DNA from: UBA2377 sp964525935
GTDB lineage: Bacteria; Verrucomicrobiota; Verrucomicrobiia; Opitutales; Opitutaceae
NCBI GenBank assembly: GCA_964525935.1
Contig: CAZGJZ010000003.1
Coordinates: forward strand, 310,001-374,000
Reading direction: 5' to 3'
Length of the DNA: 64,000 nucleotides
Part shown: one piece after another, positions 1 to 7,938 of the stretch
How positions within the stretch are numbered: position 1 is the stretch's first letter
Layout: every line of letters begins with the position of its first letter
Made by a program: the position numbers and the translations under genes
The notes under the pieces: generated by a model
Databases searched by the model: none
The model's input: only the letters and a program-made list of their open reading frames with translations
Told to the model about the DNA's origin: nothing

Positions 1-348
1 GCGCCGGATTTCGCGCGGCCCGGGCAGCACACGATGGAGTGGGGACCGTGGATCGATACCGGGGCGATTTACCGGCAGATTTATCCGCAGCTGACCTCGC
101 TGCGGCTGGCGGATGCGGTGACGGATTGCAGCCTGCAGGCGGAGCTTGAGACACAGGCGGCGGTGCATTGTCCGGCGGATCGCCGGCAATATCACGCGGC
201 GCTTTACGATGCGTTGGGCGGGGCGTTGCTCCTGGCGTCGCTCGCACGCGAGCCGCAGCTGGCGGGCCTTTCGCTGATGCAACTGCTGGCGCTGAGCACG
301 CTCGATGGCGAAAAGCGCGATGCGTTGCAGCAGGACAGTTGGTTCTAG
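1..348 (+). CDS. DEDDh-type 3'-5' exonuclease, C-terminal part (5' end outside window)
   Basis: The reading frame is open from base 1 and ends with TAG at 346-348, so only the last ~115 residues are present. The fragment carries HAALYD (bases 193-210), which fits the ExoIII motif HxxxxD of DnaQ-like DEDDh exonucleases, followed by a helical tail. The preceding RQIYPQL/LRLADAV region fits the family's helical part. These enzymes remove nucleotides from the 3' ends of DNA or RNA; the other three acidic motifs lie upstream of the window, so the substrate class cannot be judged. It is convergent with the glycosyltransferase gene. An ATG at 34 exists but the homology starts before it, so it is not the start. 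Confidence 0.6.
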   Translation, partial: APDFARPGQHTMEWGPWIDTGAIYRQIYPQLTSLRLADAVTDCSLQAELETQAAVHCPADRRQYHAALYDALGGALLLASLAREPQLAGLSLMQLLALSTLDGEKRDALQQDSWF

Positions 349-426
349 AGGCGTAATCGCGGAAGCGCGAAGAAGCGGAAGGACGGAACTGTCGGGGAGA
401 AGAGAACGGAAGGATCTTCCTGTGCT

Positions 427-1218
427 TCAGTCCTTCGGTGCTACCATGATTTCGACCGGATATTTTTTCACACCGGTGAGCTGGGCGCATGTTCGTAATA
501 CGAACATCGGGTTGTGGACGAGATAGCGGGACGCGAGTCGGCGGGGTTCGAGGCAGAGGCGAAAAAACCACTCGAGTCCGCTGCGTTGTATCCAGCGTGG
601 GGCCTGGCGCACGCGACCCGAGTGAAAATCGAAGGCCGCGCCCACGCCGATGAGCACGCCGGCGTCGAGTTGCTGCCAATGCGCGGCCATGAAGGCGTCC
701 TGTTTCGGCGTGCCGAGGCCGATCCACACGACGTCGGGACGCGCGGAGGCGATTTCGGCTTGGAGCCGGGTGAATTCCTCGCCGGTGAGCGGCCGATAGG
801 GCGGTGCGTGCGTGCCGACGACTTGCAGGCCGGGGAAGCGCGCGGTGAGGCGGAGGCGTAATTCTTCCGCGACGCCGGGCGCGCCACCGTAGAAAAAGTG
901 CCGCAGGCCCACGGCGCGGCCGGCGTCGCACACGGCGAGCATGAGGTCGGGGCCGTAGACGCGGGTCACGGCCTGGTGGCCTTGACGGTGCGCCATCCAG
1001 ACGAGCGGCATGCCGTCGGGTGTCGTGAGCCAGGAGGCGTTGAGAATTTGGCGGTAGGCGGGATCGTGGCGGGCTTCGCCGATCATATGCACCGTGCAGG
1101 CGCAGATGTAGCCGAGGTGTTTTTGTCCGCGGGTGCCGACGACGAGATCGCGCGCGTGATCGAGCGTGAGCGCCGATACGCCGACGCCGAGCACGTTGTA
1201 GCGCGGGATCCGGGTCAT
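427..1218 (-). CDS. WecG/TagA/CpsF family glycosyltransferase
   Basis: 263 residues, beginning MTRIPRYNVLGVGVSAL, the usual length for this family (GT26). The family signatures are visible: a TPDGMPLVW motif near residue 70 and GLGTPKQD in the C-terminal half, where the family has G-x-PKQE. These enzymes transfer an N-acetylmannosamine-type sugar to a lipid-linked acceptor during synthesis of exopolysaccharide, enterobacterial common antigen or teichoic acid. The acceptor cannot be read from sequence. The start at 1218 overlaps the stop of the upstream HAD gene by ATGA, so the two are probably translationally coupled. An upstream in-frame extension to 1704 is only antisense/other-frame shadow of the HAD gene. 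Confidence 0.85.
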   Translation of the reverse strand: MTRIPRYNVLGVGVSALTLDHARDLVVGTRGQKHLGYICACTVHMIGEARHDPAYRQILNASWLTTPDGMPLVWMAHRQGHQAVTRVYGPDLMLAVCDAGRAVGLRHFFYGGAPGVAEELRLRLTARFPGLQVVGTHAPPYRPLTGEEFTRLQAEIASARPDVVWIGLGTPKQDAFMAAHWQQLDAGVLIGVGAAFDFHSGRVRQAPRWIQRSGLEWFFRLCLEPRRLASRYLVHNPMFVLRTCAQLTGVKKYPVEIMVAPKD

Positions 1219-1862
1219 GGCGCAAACTTGGTCAGCAATGTGGGCAACGGGCAATCCGCGAGCGAGGCGACGAGCAGATCGGCGTGGCGGAAATCGTGGT
1301 GCCGGGTGGCAGGGCCGGGGCAAACGACAGTGTGGAGATTGGCGCGCTTGGCGGCCGTTGAGCCGGTGTGCGAATCCTCGAACGCAATGGCCTCGTGACC
1401 GCGCAGGCCAAAGTGGTTGAGCGCGAGCCGGTAGAGATCGGGCTCGGGCTTGGGCGAAACGACATCGTCGCGGCAGGCGAGAAAACCGAAGCGGTCGAGC
1501 AGGCCGAGGCGGGCGAGGTGGCGTTCGCAGTGCGCGTGGTTGGAATTGGAAGCGAGGGCGACGTGGAGGGACTGCGCACGGGCGGCGTCCAACAAGGCGA
1601 CGACCCCGGGGAGAACGGTGAGTTCGAGGTCGCGCAAGTGATTGCGCTCGCGGCGCTGGGTTTCGAGGGCGACGCGATCGGCGCGCTTTTCGAAGGCATG
1701 CCACGGGTCGAAGGTGTAGTCGGCATGGCCGACAGAGCGGAGAAAGTGGGCCTCGTCGAAGGTGACTTGGTGTGCGACGTGGACGTCAGCATAGGCGGCG
1801 ATCAGCGCCGACTCGGTATCGAGAATGAGGCCGTCGAAATCAAAAATGAGGGCGCGGATCAT
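1215..1862 (-). CDS. HAD superfamily hydrolase (beta-phosphoglucomutase-like)
   Basis: 215 residues. HAD motif I is DFDGLILDTE with nucleophile Asp8 and acid/base Asp10; motif II is ALASNS, motif III lysine is in SPKPEPDLY, and motif IV is AFEDSHTG. A helical cap lies between motifs I and II, which places it in subfamily I with beta-phosphoglucomutase and phosphoglycolate-type phosphatases. It probably dephosphorylates a small sugar phosphate or related metabolite. The gene overlaps both neighbours by ATGA (MFS stop at 1859, glycosyltransferase start at 1218), so all three form one operon. The exact substrate cannot be assigned. Confidence 0.85.
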   Translation of the reverse strand: MIRALIFDFDGLILDTESALIAAYADVHVAHQVTFDEAHFLRSVGHADYTFDPWHAFEKRADRVALETQRRERNHLRDLELTVLPGVVALLDAARAQSLHVALASNSNHAHCERHLARLGLLDRFGFLACRDDVVSPKPEPDLYRLALNHFGLRGHEAIAFEDSHTGSTAAKRANLHTVVCPGPATRHHDFRHADLLVASLADCPLPTLLTKFAP

Positions 1863-3088
1863 GGTGAGACGGAAGGGTTCGCCGCGGGTGGGTGGAGCGC
1901 GTGGCGGGTAATCCAGGCGACGAGGAGGGCGAGGCCGACGAAGGTGAGCAGCCCGCCGTAGGCGAGCGCGGCGTCGGAGCGGACGACGATGGCGATGGCG
2001 GCAAATTGCAGGAGCGTGCGCACGATGCGCTCGGCGGCGAGAAGCGCGACGTTGACGCGTCCCATGATGGCATTGGGCACCTCATGCAAAAGGATGCTGC
2101 CGCGGGCGACGCGAGCCCCGGCGTTGCCGACGCCCAGCAGGAGCAGCGCCAGATAGAACGACACCACGGTGTGCAAGCCACTGAGCAGGGCGAGGCCGCC
2201 GGTGAAGATAGCCATCATGGTGAGTGCGGCCGTGGCGGAAGAGGTGCGGGCGAGCAGAAACGGACTGGCGAGCGCGGCAATGATGGCCCCAAGGGCAAAG
2301 GCCATCTCACCCTGACCGAAGACAGCGGCGGAGGCCTGGAGGATGTTTTGCACGTAAATCGGAAACAGGTAGTTGCCGACCATCACGGCGACGAACGGCG
2401 CGAAGGTGCAGAGCATGAATACGGTGAACTTGGGGCGCTCGCCGAGCCAGCGCAGGCCGATCATGAGGTCGGCCATGGCGCCGACGCGGGGCTTGGCGTC
2501 CTTGAGGTGCGTGGCCTCGTAGGGAATGCCGCGCTGCACGACGTAGCTGATGACGTAAGTGCCGGCATCAATTAGCAGGATGGTGCTGAACGGAACATGA
2601 TCGAGCAGCAGGCTGGCGAGGCCGCCGGCGAGCATGGAGGCGGTCTGACCCTGGATTTCGAGCAGGCCCATCAGCTTCTGGTAGTGCCGGCGCTCGAAAA
2701 TCTGCTGCACGAAGGCGAACTTGGCCGGGTAGTGGAGGGTGTAGTAGAGCATGCCGCTGAAAAAGAGGAACATGAGCTGCCACGTGGCGGTTTCGCCCGT
2801 GACGAGCATCCATGCCGCCATCGTGAGCGTGCAGACGGCGCCGAAGATTTCGCCGGCGAGCATGGCGGCCTTGCGCGAGTGGTGATCGAGCCAGGCACCG
2901 TAGTGCGGCACGAGGGCGAAGAGCACGATGGTGCTGGCGATGGTGACCCAGCCGTAAAGTTGTTCGCCGTTGTCCCGCTGGATCAGCAGCCACGGGATGG
3001 CGATGATCGTGATGCCGGAGCCGATCGAACCGGTGATGTTGGCGAGGAGGAGGCGACGGATGCGCGAGTCCTGCAGCAGCTCCTTCAT
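1859..3088 (-). CDS. MFS transporter (EntS/MFS_3-like exporter family)
   Basis: 409 residues, highly hydrophobic with about twelve predicted membrane helices. The N-terminus MKELLQDSRIRRLLLAN is followed by GSIGSGITIIAIPWLL, typical of the MFS_3 group that includes the enterobactin exporter EntS and macrolide exporters. The loop between helices 2 and 3 (GAWLDHHSRKAAML) matches the MFS motif A pattern (G-x-x-x-D-x-x-x-R-K). It presumably effluxes a small molecule by proton antiport; substrate unknown. The start at 3088 is the first Met of the conserved domain. It heads the MFS-HAD-glycosyltransferase operon and is divergent from the peptidase gene, with 105 bp between the two starts. Confidence 0.85.
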   Translation of the reverse strand: MKELLQDSRIRRLLLANITGSIGSGITIIAIPWLLIQRDNGEQLYGWVTIASTIVLFALVPHYGAWLDHHSRKAAMLAGEIFGAVCTLTMAAWMLVTGETATWQLMFLFFSGMLYYTLHYPAKFAFVQQIFERRHYQKLMGLLEIQGQTASMLAGGLASLLLDHVPFSTILLIDAGTYVISYVVQRGIPYEATHLKDAKPRVGAMADLMIGLRWLGERPKFTVFMLCTFAPFVAVMVGNYLFPIYVQNILQASAAVFGQGEMAFALGAIIAALASPFLLARTSSATAALTMMAIFTGGLALLSGLHTVVSFYLALLLLGVGNAGARVARGSILLHEVPNAIMGRVNVALLAAERIVRTLLQFAAIAIVVRSDAALAYGGLLTFVGLALLVAWITRHALHPPAANPSVSP

Positions 3089-3193
3089 GCGGAGAAAGCA
3101 GCCAGGGCGGACGACGGATGCACGGCGGGCATGGGTCCAGAATTTGGCGAAGCCGGCTCGACGCAAGCGGGGTTTGCGGCCAAATTGGCCGGC

Positions 3194-5098
3194 ATGATCA
3201 ACCTTCACCCCGCCCGTTTGATTTCCGCCCTCCTCGTGACTGCGTCGCCACTGCTTATGAATACCGCCTCTGCCAAACCCGAAACGCGCGTGCGCGCTGA
3301 AATCCCCGCCCAGTATCGCTGGGATTTTTCCGCGATCTACGCGGACTGGGCGGCGTGGGACGCGGCCAGCCAGGACATGGAAAAGAAGATGGACGCGTTT
3401 GCCGCGATGAAGGGCACGTTGAAGGACGGGCCGGCGGCCGTGCTGAAGGCGTATCAGGCGTTCGACGAAATCGGCATGCTGCAATACAAGGTCTACCGTT
3501 ACCCGCAGCTCCAGCGCGACGTGGACACACGCAACCAGGAGATCGCGGGGAAATTCCAGCGCGTGGGCGCGATCTTCGCCAAGTTCGGCACGGCGACGGC
3601 GTGGTTTACGCCCGAGCTGCTGACGATCCCGCAGGCGACGATGGAAAAGTGGATCGCGGAGACGCCGGCGCTGGCGCCCTACAAATTCGGCATCCTCGAC
3701 AACTACCGCCAGCAGGAGCACGTGCTCGACGAGAAAGGCGAGCGGCTGATGTCGTTTGCGGCACGCTTCAACCAAACGCCGACGGCGACGTTTCAGGAAT
3801 TGAGCACGTCGGACATCAAGTTTCCGAAAGTCACGTTGTCCGACGGCAAGGAGATCACCCTCTCGCCCGGCACCTATCAGTCGGTGCTGCAGACGAACTA
3901 CAACCAGGCGGACCGCGCGGAGGCGTTTGAGGCTTATCTGAAAACCTACGCAGCGACGGAGAACACCTACGCGGCGATCTACAACGGCGTGATGCAGCGC
4001 GGGTGGTTCACCGCGCAGGCGCGCAACTATCCCACGACGCTCGATGCGGCGCTGGACGGCAACGCGATCCCGCCCGAAGTGGTGACGACGCTGGTCGAAA
4101 CCGCGCGCAAAGGCACGGCGCCGCTGCAGCGCTACCTGAAGCTCCGCAAGAAGCTGCTCGGGTTGGAAAGCTATCACCTTTACGACGGGCAGATCCCGAT
4201 TTTCAAAAGCGAGAAAACCTACGCCTACGACGATGCGAAGGAACTCGTGATCTCGTCGGTCGCGCCGCTGGGGGCGGACTACGTGGAGCAATACAAGAAA
4301 TTCGTCTCCGGCGGCCGCATCGACGTGTATGAGAACGACGGCAAGCGCAGTGGCGCCTACAATGCAGGCGTCTATGGCGTCGGCCCCTATCTGTTGCTCA
4401 ACTACAACGACACGCTCGATGCAGTGTTCACATTTGCGCACGAGGCCGGCCATGCGATGCACACGGTGCTGTCGTATGCGAACCAGCCGTTCGTAACGGC
4501 GGACTACACGATCTTCGTGGCGGAGGTGGCCTCGACGACGAACGAACGCTTCCTGCTGAACAAGCTGCTCGCGACGACGACGGACCCGAAGGAGCGCTTC
4601 CTGCTGCTGCAGCACGCGGTGGATTCGATCCTCGGGACTTTCTACACGCAGGTGCTGTTTGCGGACTACGAGCTCCAGGCGCACCGCCTCGTCGAGCAAG
4701 GCCAGCCCGTGACCGCCGAGGTGTTGAGCAAGATCTACCAAGGGTTGCTCAAGGACTACTACGGCGATGCGGCGACGCTCGATGAGCTCTACAAATACAC
4801 GTGGACGCGCATCCCGCATTTCTACAACTCGCCCTACTACGTTTACCAATATGCGACGTGCTTCGCGTCGTCGGCCAAACTGTTCAACGACATGACCACG
4901 GGCGACGAAGCCTCGAAGCAGGCCGCAACGGCGCGCTATCTCACGCTGCTGAAGAGCGGCGGCAACGACCATCCGATGAAGCAGCTGCAAAAAGCGGGCG
5001 TTGACCTGACGCAACGCGAGACGGTGCAGGCCGTGGTGGATCAGCTCGACGCGCTCGTTTCCCAAATGGAGGCGGAAGCGGCGAAGATTCAGAAGTAA
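3194..5098 (+). CDS. pepF: Exported M3 family oligoendopeptidase F-like metallopeptidase
   Basis: 634 residues. The zinc-binding HExxH motif is HEAGH at residues 416-420, inside FTFAHEAGHAMHTV, the M3 family signature; catalytic Glu is residue 417. Overall order and length match PepF of subfamily M3B, which cleaves short peptides. Unlike the usual cytoplasmic PepF, it begins with a hydrophobic segment (LISALLVTASPLLM) ending in NTASAKPE, consistent with a Sec signal peptide. A periplasmic location is inferred. The start ATG at 3194 was preferred because it places the signal peptide at the N-terminus; upstream in-frame codons are antisense to the MFS gene. Monocistronic, divergent from the MFS operon. 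Confidence 0.88.
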   Translation: MINLHPARLISALLVTASPLLMNTASAKPETRVRAEIPAQYRWDFSAIYADWAAWDAASQDMEKKMDAFAAMKGTLKDGPAAVLKAYQAFDEIGMLQYKVYRYPQLQRDVDTRNQEIAGKFQRVGAIFAKFGTATAWFTPELLTIPQATMEKWIAETPALAPYKFGILDNYRQQEHVLDEKGERLMSFAARFNQTPTATFQELSTSDIKFPKVTLSDGKEITLSPGTYQSVLQTNYNQADRAEAFEAYLKTYAATENTYAAIYNGVMQRGWFTAQARNYPTTLDAALDGNAIPPEVVTTLVETARKGTAPLQRYLKLRKKLLGLESYHLYDGQIPIFKSEKTYAYDDAKELVISSVAPLGADYVEQYKKFVSGGRIDVYENDGKRSGAYNAGVYGVGPYLLLNYNDTLDAVFTFAHEAGHAMHTVLSYANQPFVTADYTIFVAEVASTTNERFLLNKLLATTTDPKERFLLLQHAVDSILGTFYTQVLFADYELQAHRLVEQGQPVTAEVLSKIYQGLLKDYYGDAATLDELYKYTWTRIPHFYNSPYYVYQYATCFASSAKLFNDMTTGDEASKQAATARYLTLLKSGGNDHPMKQLQKAGVDLTQRETVQAVVDQLDALVSQMEAEAAKIQK

Positions 5099-5199
5099 GC
5101 GATGCGGTGAGGCGGGCCGGTGATCCCATCCCGCCCCGCCTTGAATCTTTCGCGAAGGCCTTGATTTCCCTCCGGCCTTGGGCCGTATCGCTCTACAAT

Positions 5200-5790
5200 A
5201 TGGCTTCACTCTCCCCTGTCATTCTAAACGGCCGTCATGTGCGGTTGGAGCCGATCGCGCCCGTCCACGAGGACGCGCTGGGGCGCAATGGCGCGGACTT
5301 GGAGATCTGGCGCTGGATGCCCGTGCTGCGACCAGACCCGCGGGAGTCGGTGCGCGTGTGGTGCGACATCGTGAAGCCGATGCATGCCCGCGGTGAGATG
5401 GTGGCGTTCGCCATCGTGGACCTGGCGCGCGGCGAAGCGGTGGGCGGCACGTCGCTGTTCGATTATTCGGAGGCGCACCGCCGGGTGGAGATTGGTTACA
5501 CGTGGCTGGCGAAGGCGGCGTGGCGCACGGCGGTGAATACCGAGGCGAAGCTGCTGCTGCTGACGCATGCATTTGAGGTGCTGGGCCTGAACCGCGTGCA
5601 GTTGAAGACGGATGCGCGGAACCTGCGTTCGCAGGCGGCGATTGCGCGGCTCGGCGCGCAACGGGAAGGCGTGCTGCGACAGCACATGGTGATGCCCGAC
5701 GGCTGGGTGCGCGACTCGGTGATGTTTTCAATCGTCGCGGCCGAGTGGCCGGCGGCGAAGGCGCGGCTCGAAGGGATGCTGGCGCGGTGA
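5200..5790 (+). CDS. GNAT family N-acetyltransferase (RimJ/RimL-like)
   Basis: 196 residues starting MASLSPVILNGRHVRLEPI. The opening 'L-x-G-x-x-V-x-L-E-P' strand, the VEIGYTWLAKAAWRTAVNTEAK segment (acetyl-CoA-binding region) and the LNRVQLKTDARNLRSQAAIARLGA segment are typical of RimJ/RimL-type acetyltransferases (Acetyltransf_3). It would transfer acetyl from acetyl-CoA to an amine, in the family usually a protein N-terminus, an antibiotic or a small amine; the acceptor cannot be told. An in-frame start at 5107 exists but the conserved fold begins at the Met at 5200. The gene stands alone and ends just before the REP-like hairpins. Confidence 0.82.
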   Translation: MASLSPVILNGRHVRLEPIAPVHEDALGRNGADLEIWRWMPVLRPDPRESVRVWCDIVKPMHARGEMVAFAIVDLARGEAVGGTSLFDYSEAHRRVEIGYTWLAKAAWRTAVNTEAKLLLLTHAFEVLGLNRVQLKTDARNLRSQAAIARLGAQREGVLRQHMVMPDGWVRDSVMFSIVAAEWPAAKARLEGMLAR

Positions 5791-5795
5791 AGGAT

Positions 5796-5866
5796 GTAGG
5801 GCGGGGATTCCGATCCCCGCCTGCGACTATCCAAAGACTGGAGGCGGGGTTCGGAGGCCCCGCCCT
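5796..5866 (+). repeat. GTAG-headed REP-like double hairpin
   Basis: Two GC-rich palindromes lie in the 86-bp gap between convergent genes. The first, 5800-5821, has arms GGCGGGGAT and ATCCCCGCC and is directly preceded by GTAG (5796-5799). The second, 5843-5864, has arms GGCGGGG and CCCCGCC. The outer arms AGGGCGGGG and CCCCGCCCT are also complementary, so one long hairpin could form instead. A GTAG head plus GC palindrome is the known layout of REP elements mobilised by RAYT transposases. It could also act as a bidirectional terminator, although no T-run follows. A similar element sits at 50888-50909. Confidence 0.55.
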
Positions 5867-5876
5867 GCCTGCAATC

Positions 5877-6848
5877 TCACAGCCACTTTTTCTTGCGCAT
5901 GAGGACGAGCATGCCGGCGGTGCCGGTGACGGTCAGCGCGAAGGCGATACCGTAGCCGTGGGCGCTGGAAAGCTCGTGCATGTGGTCGAAGTTCATGCCG
6001 AACCAGCCGCCGATCAGGATCACCGGCAGGGTCAGCGCGGTGATGCCGGTGAGGACGCGGATGCCTTGGTTGGCTTCGTGGCCGGATTTGTTGAGGTAAA
6101 CGCGGAAGGTGAGGATGAGCTGTTCGGCCCAGGCGCCGGCCTGAGTCTCGATGCGGCTGAGGTCTTCGCTGAGATCGCGGAGGTAGGGGACGATGAGCGC
6201 GCGGATGAAGCGGGTCTTGCCCTGGGTGAGCACGGTGGCGATCTCGCGTTGCGGGCGGACGATCTGGCGGAGGGCGGAGAGTTCCTTGCGCAGCGCGACG
6301 ACGCGCGGAAAAAGCTCGTCGGCCTCCATTTGGTGGAGGACGCCGGCCTCGATCTGCTCGAGCTCCTGGCGAAGTTCGTCGAGGGCGGGTTTGTAAGCCT
6401 CGACCATGAGATCGAGGATGACGTGCGCGAAGCGGTCGGGGCCGCGCACGAGAGTGGCCGGGACCTTGATGTAGCGATCAAGGGCGGCCTGCACGGGCTT
6501 CAGGGGCAGGCGGTGGAAAGTGACGAGGAAGTTTTTGCCGAGGAAGAGATCGAGCTCGGTCGTGGTGAACTTGTCGGCGCGCGAATAGTCCACCGCGTGC
6601 ATCACGAGATAGAGATAGTCGTCGAATTCCTCGAGTTTGGGGAAAGGCGAGTCGGCGACGCAGTCCTCGATGGCGAGCGGGTGAAAGGCAAAAAGCGTTT
6701 CGAGGATGAGTTTGATCTCCTCGTCGGTGGGGGCGGCGAGATCGACCCAGAGCATCGTGTTGGGCTCGGCGCGGAGGGTGGCGAGGGTGTCGGCGGGCGG
6801 GTTGTGCGCCACAAACCGGCTGTCGCGGTAAACAAGGGTCGTGATCAT
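5877..6848 (-). CDS. corA: CorA-family magnesium/divalent cation channel (copy 1)
   Basis: 323 residues. The selectivity-filter GMN triplet is present in GWFGMNFDHM between the two C-terminal membrane helices, and the protein ends in a basic KKK cluster (RKKKWL), as in CorA. The long N-terminal region supplies the cytosolic funnel domain with the stalk helix. It forms a pentameric inner-membrane channel for Mg2+, or for Co2+/Zn2+ in some family members. The start is the first Met, 7 bp downstream of the stop of a second corA copy, so the two are cotranscribed. Sequence identity between them is high through the stalk (for example the shared ALRQIVRPQR/HLRQIVRPQR). Confidence 0.9.
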   Translation of the reverse strand: MITTLVYRDSRFVAHNPPADTLATLRAEPNTMLWVDLAAPTDEEIKLILETLFAFHPLAIEDCVADSPFPKLEEFDDYLYLVMHAVDYSRADKFTTTELDLFLGKNFLVTFHRLPLKPVQAALDRYIKVPATLVRGPDRFAHVILDLMVEAYKPALDELRQELEQIEAGVLHQMEADELFPRVVALRKELSALRQIVRPQREIATVLTQGKTRFIRALIVPYLRDLSEDLSRIETQAGAWAEQLILTFRVYLNKSGHEANQGIRVLTGITALTLPVILIGGWFGMNFDHMHELSSAHGYGIAFALTVTGTAGMLVLMRKKKWL

Positions 6849-6855
6849 GGCGCGC

Positions 6856-7824
6856 TCAGATCCACTTCTTTTTCTTACACCAAAACCACATCAGGACGGT
6901 AAGGGTGAGGGTGGCGCCGACGCAGACGAAATACCCGTAGCGCGTGTGCAGCTCGGGCATGTTTTCGAAATTCATGCCATACCACGTGCCAATGATGGTG
7001 GCGGGCAGCGTGATGGCGGTGAGGGCGGTGAGGATCTTGATGCCTTCGTTGGCCTGGAAGGCGGATTTGTTGAGGTAGAGATCGAAGGAGATGAGCAGCT
7101 GGTCGGCGTAGCCGGCGGCGGTCTCGTCGATGCGGATGAGGTTGTCCCGCAAGTCGCGCAAGTAGGGTAGCGAAGTGGCGCGGATCATCTTCGATTCGCC
7201 GTGGGCGAGACGGTTGATGACGTCGCGCTGGGGACGGACGATCTGGCGGAGGTGGGAAATCTCCGACTTCAACTGGAGGAGCGAGGGGATGAGGTTCTCG
7301 GAAGACTTGGCGAGGACGGTCTCCTCGATTTCCTCGATCTCACCGCGGAGCTCATCGACGACGGGCTTGTAGTTGTCGGTGAGCAGATCGAGCACGTAAT
7401 GGGCGAGGCGGTCGGCGCTGCGGGCGATGCCGCCGAGATTCTTGGTGCAGCGATCCTTGGCAGTCTGGATGGAGCGGAGCGGGCGGCGGTGAAAAGTGAC
7501 GAGGTAGTCCTTGCCGATGAAGAGATCGAGTTCGGTGGTGTTGAACTTGTCGGTGCGCGTGTAGTCCACCGCGTGGGTGACGAGGAAGAGATACTCCTCG
7601 TAGTCCTCGACCTTGGGGAGCGAACTGGGTGTGACGCAGTCCTCGATGGCGAGCGGGTGAAATTGGAAGACGCCCTCGAGGATGGATTTGATTTCCTCCG
7701 GGGTGGGATCCTCGACATCGACCCAGAGGAGCAGGCCCTTGTCGGCGCGGACGAGTCGCAGCGCCTCGAGTTCGAGATCCTGGCCGACCATTTTTCCGTC
7801 GCTGAAGATGAAGGAGTGAATCAT
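6856..7824 (-). CDS. corA: CorA-family magnesium/divalent cation channel (copy 2)
   Basis: 322 residues when started at MIHSFIFSDGK (ATG 7824); the in-frame extension up to 7902 is not conserved with copy 1 and is left out. The filter GMN lies in GTWYGMNFENM, followed by the second membrane helix and the basic tail KKKKWI. The FHPLAIEDC, HAVDYTRTDKF and LDLFIGKDYLVTFHRRPL segments align closely with copy 1, so the pair arose by tandem duplication. It is the promoter-proximal gene of the pair. Differences in the filter flanks (WYGMN against WFGMN) could reflect differing cation preference, which is inference only. Confidence 0.9.
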   Translation of the reverse strand: MIHSFIFSDGKMVGQDLELEALRLVRADKGLLLWVDVEDPTPEEIKSILEGVFQFHPLAIEDCVTPSSLPKVEDYEEYLFLVTHAVDYTRTDKFNTTELDLFIGKDYLVTFHRRPLRSIQTAKDRCTKNLGGIARSADRLAHYVLDLLTDNYKPVVDELRGEIEEIEETVLAKSSENLIPSLLQLKSEISHLRQIVRPQRDVINRLAHGESKMIRATSLPYLRDLRDNLIRIDETAAGYADQLLISFDLYLNKSAFQANEGIKILTALTAITLPATIIGTWYGMNFENMPELHTRYGYFVCVGATLTLTVLMWFWCKKKKWI

Positions 7825-7938
7825 GCGCTGCGGAAGGAGATTCCCACTTTCCCCAGGGGTCGCAAGCCCAAGGAGGCCGGACGGCGAGGATTGAATTGCC
7901 ACCCTGTGACGCGACTCCTACTACGGGAGCGAATGCCG

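Noticed and set aside
3089..5209. N-terminal half of a 1116-codon minus-strand frame reaching into the MFS gene
   Set aside because: It is antisense to the oligoendopeptidase and is Arg-rich without domain features; only the part from 3088 down is the real MFS protein.
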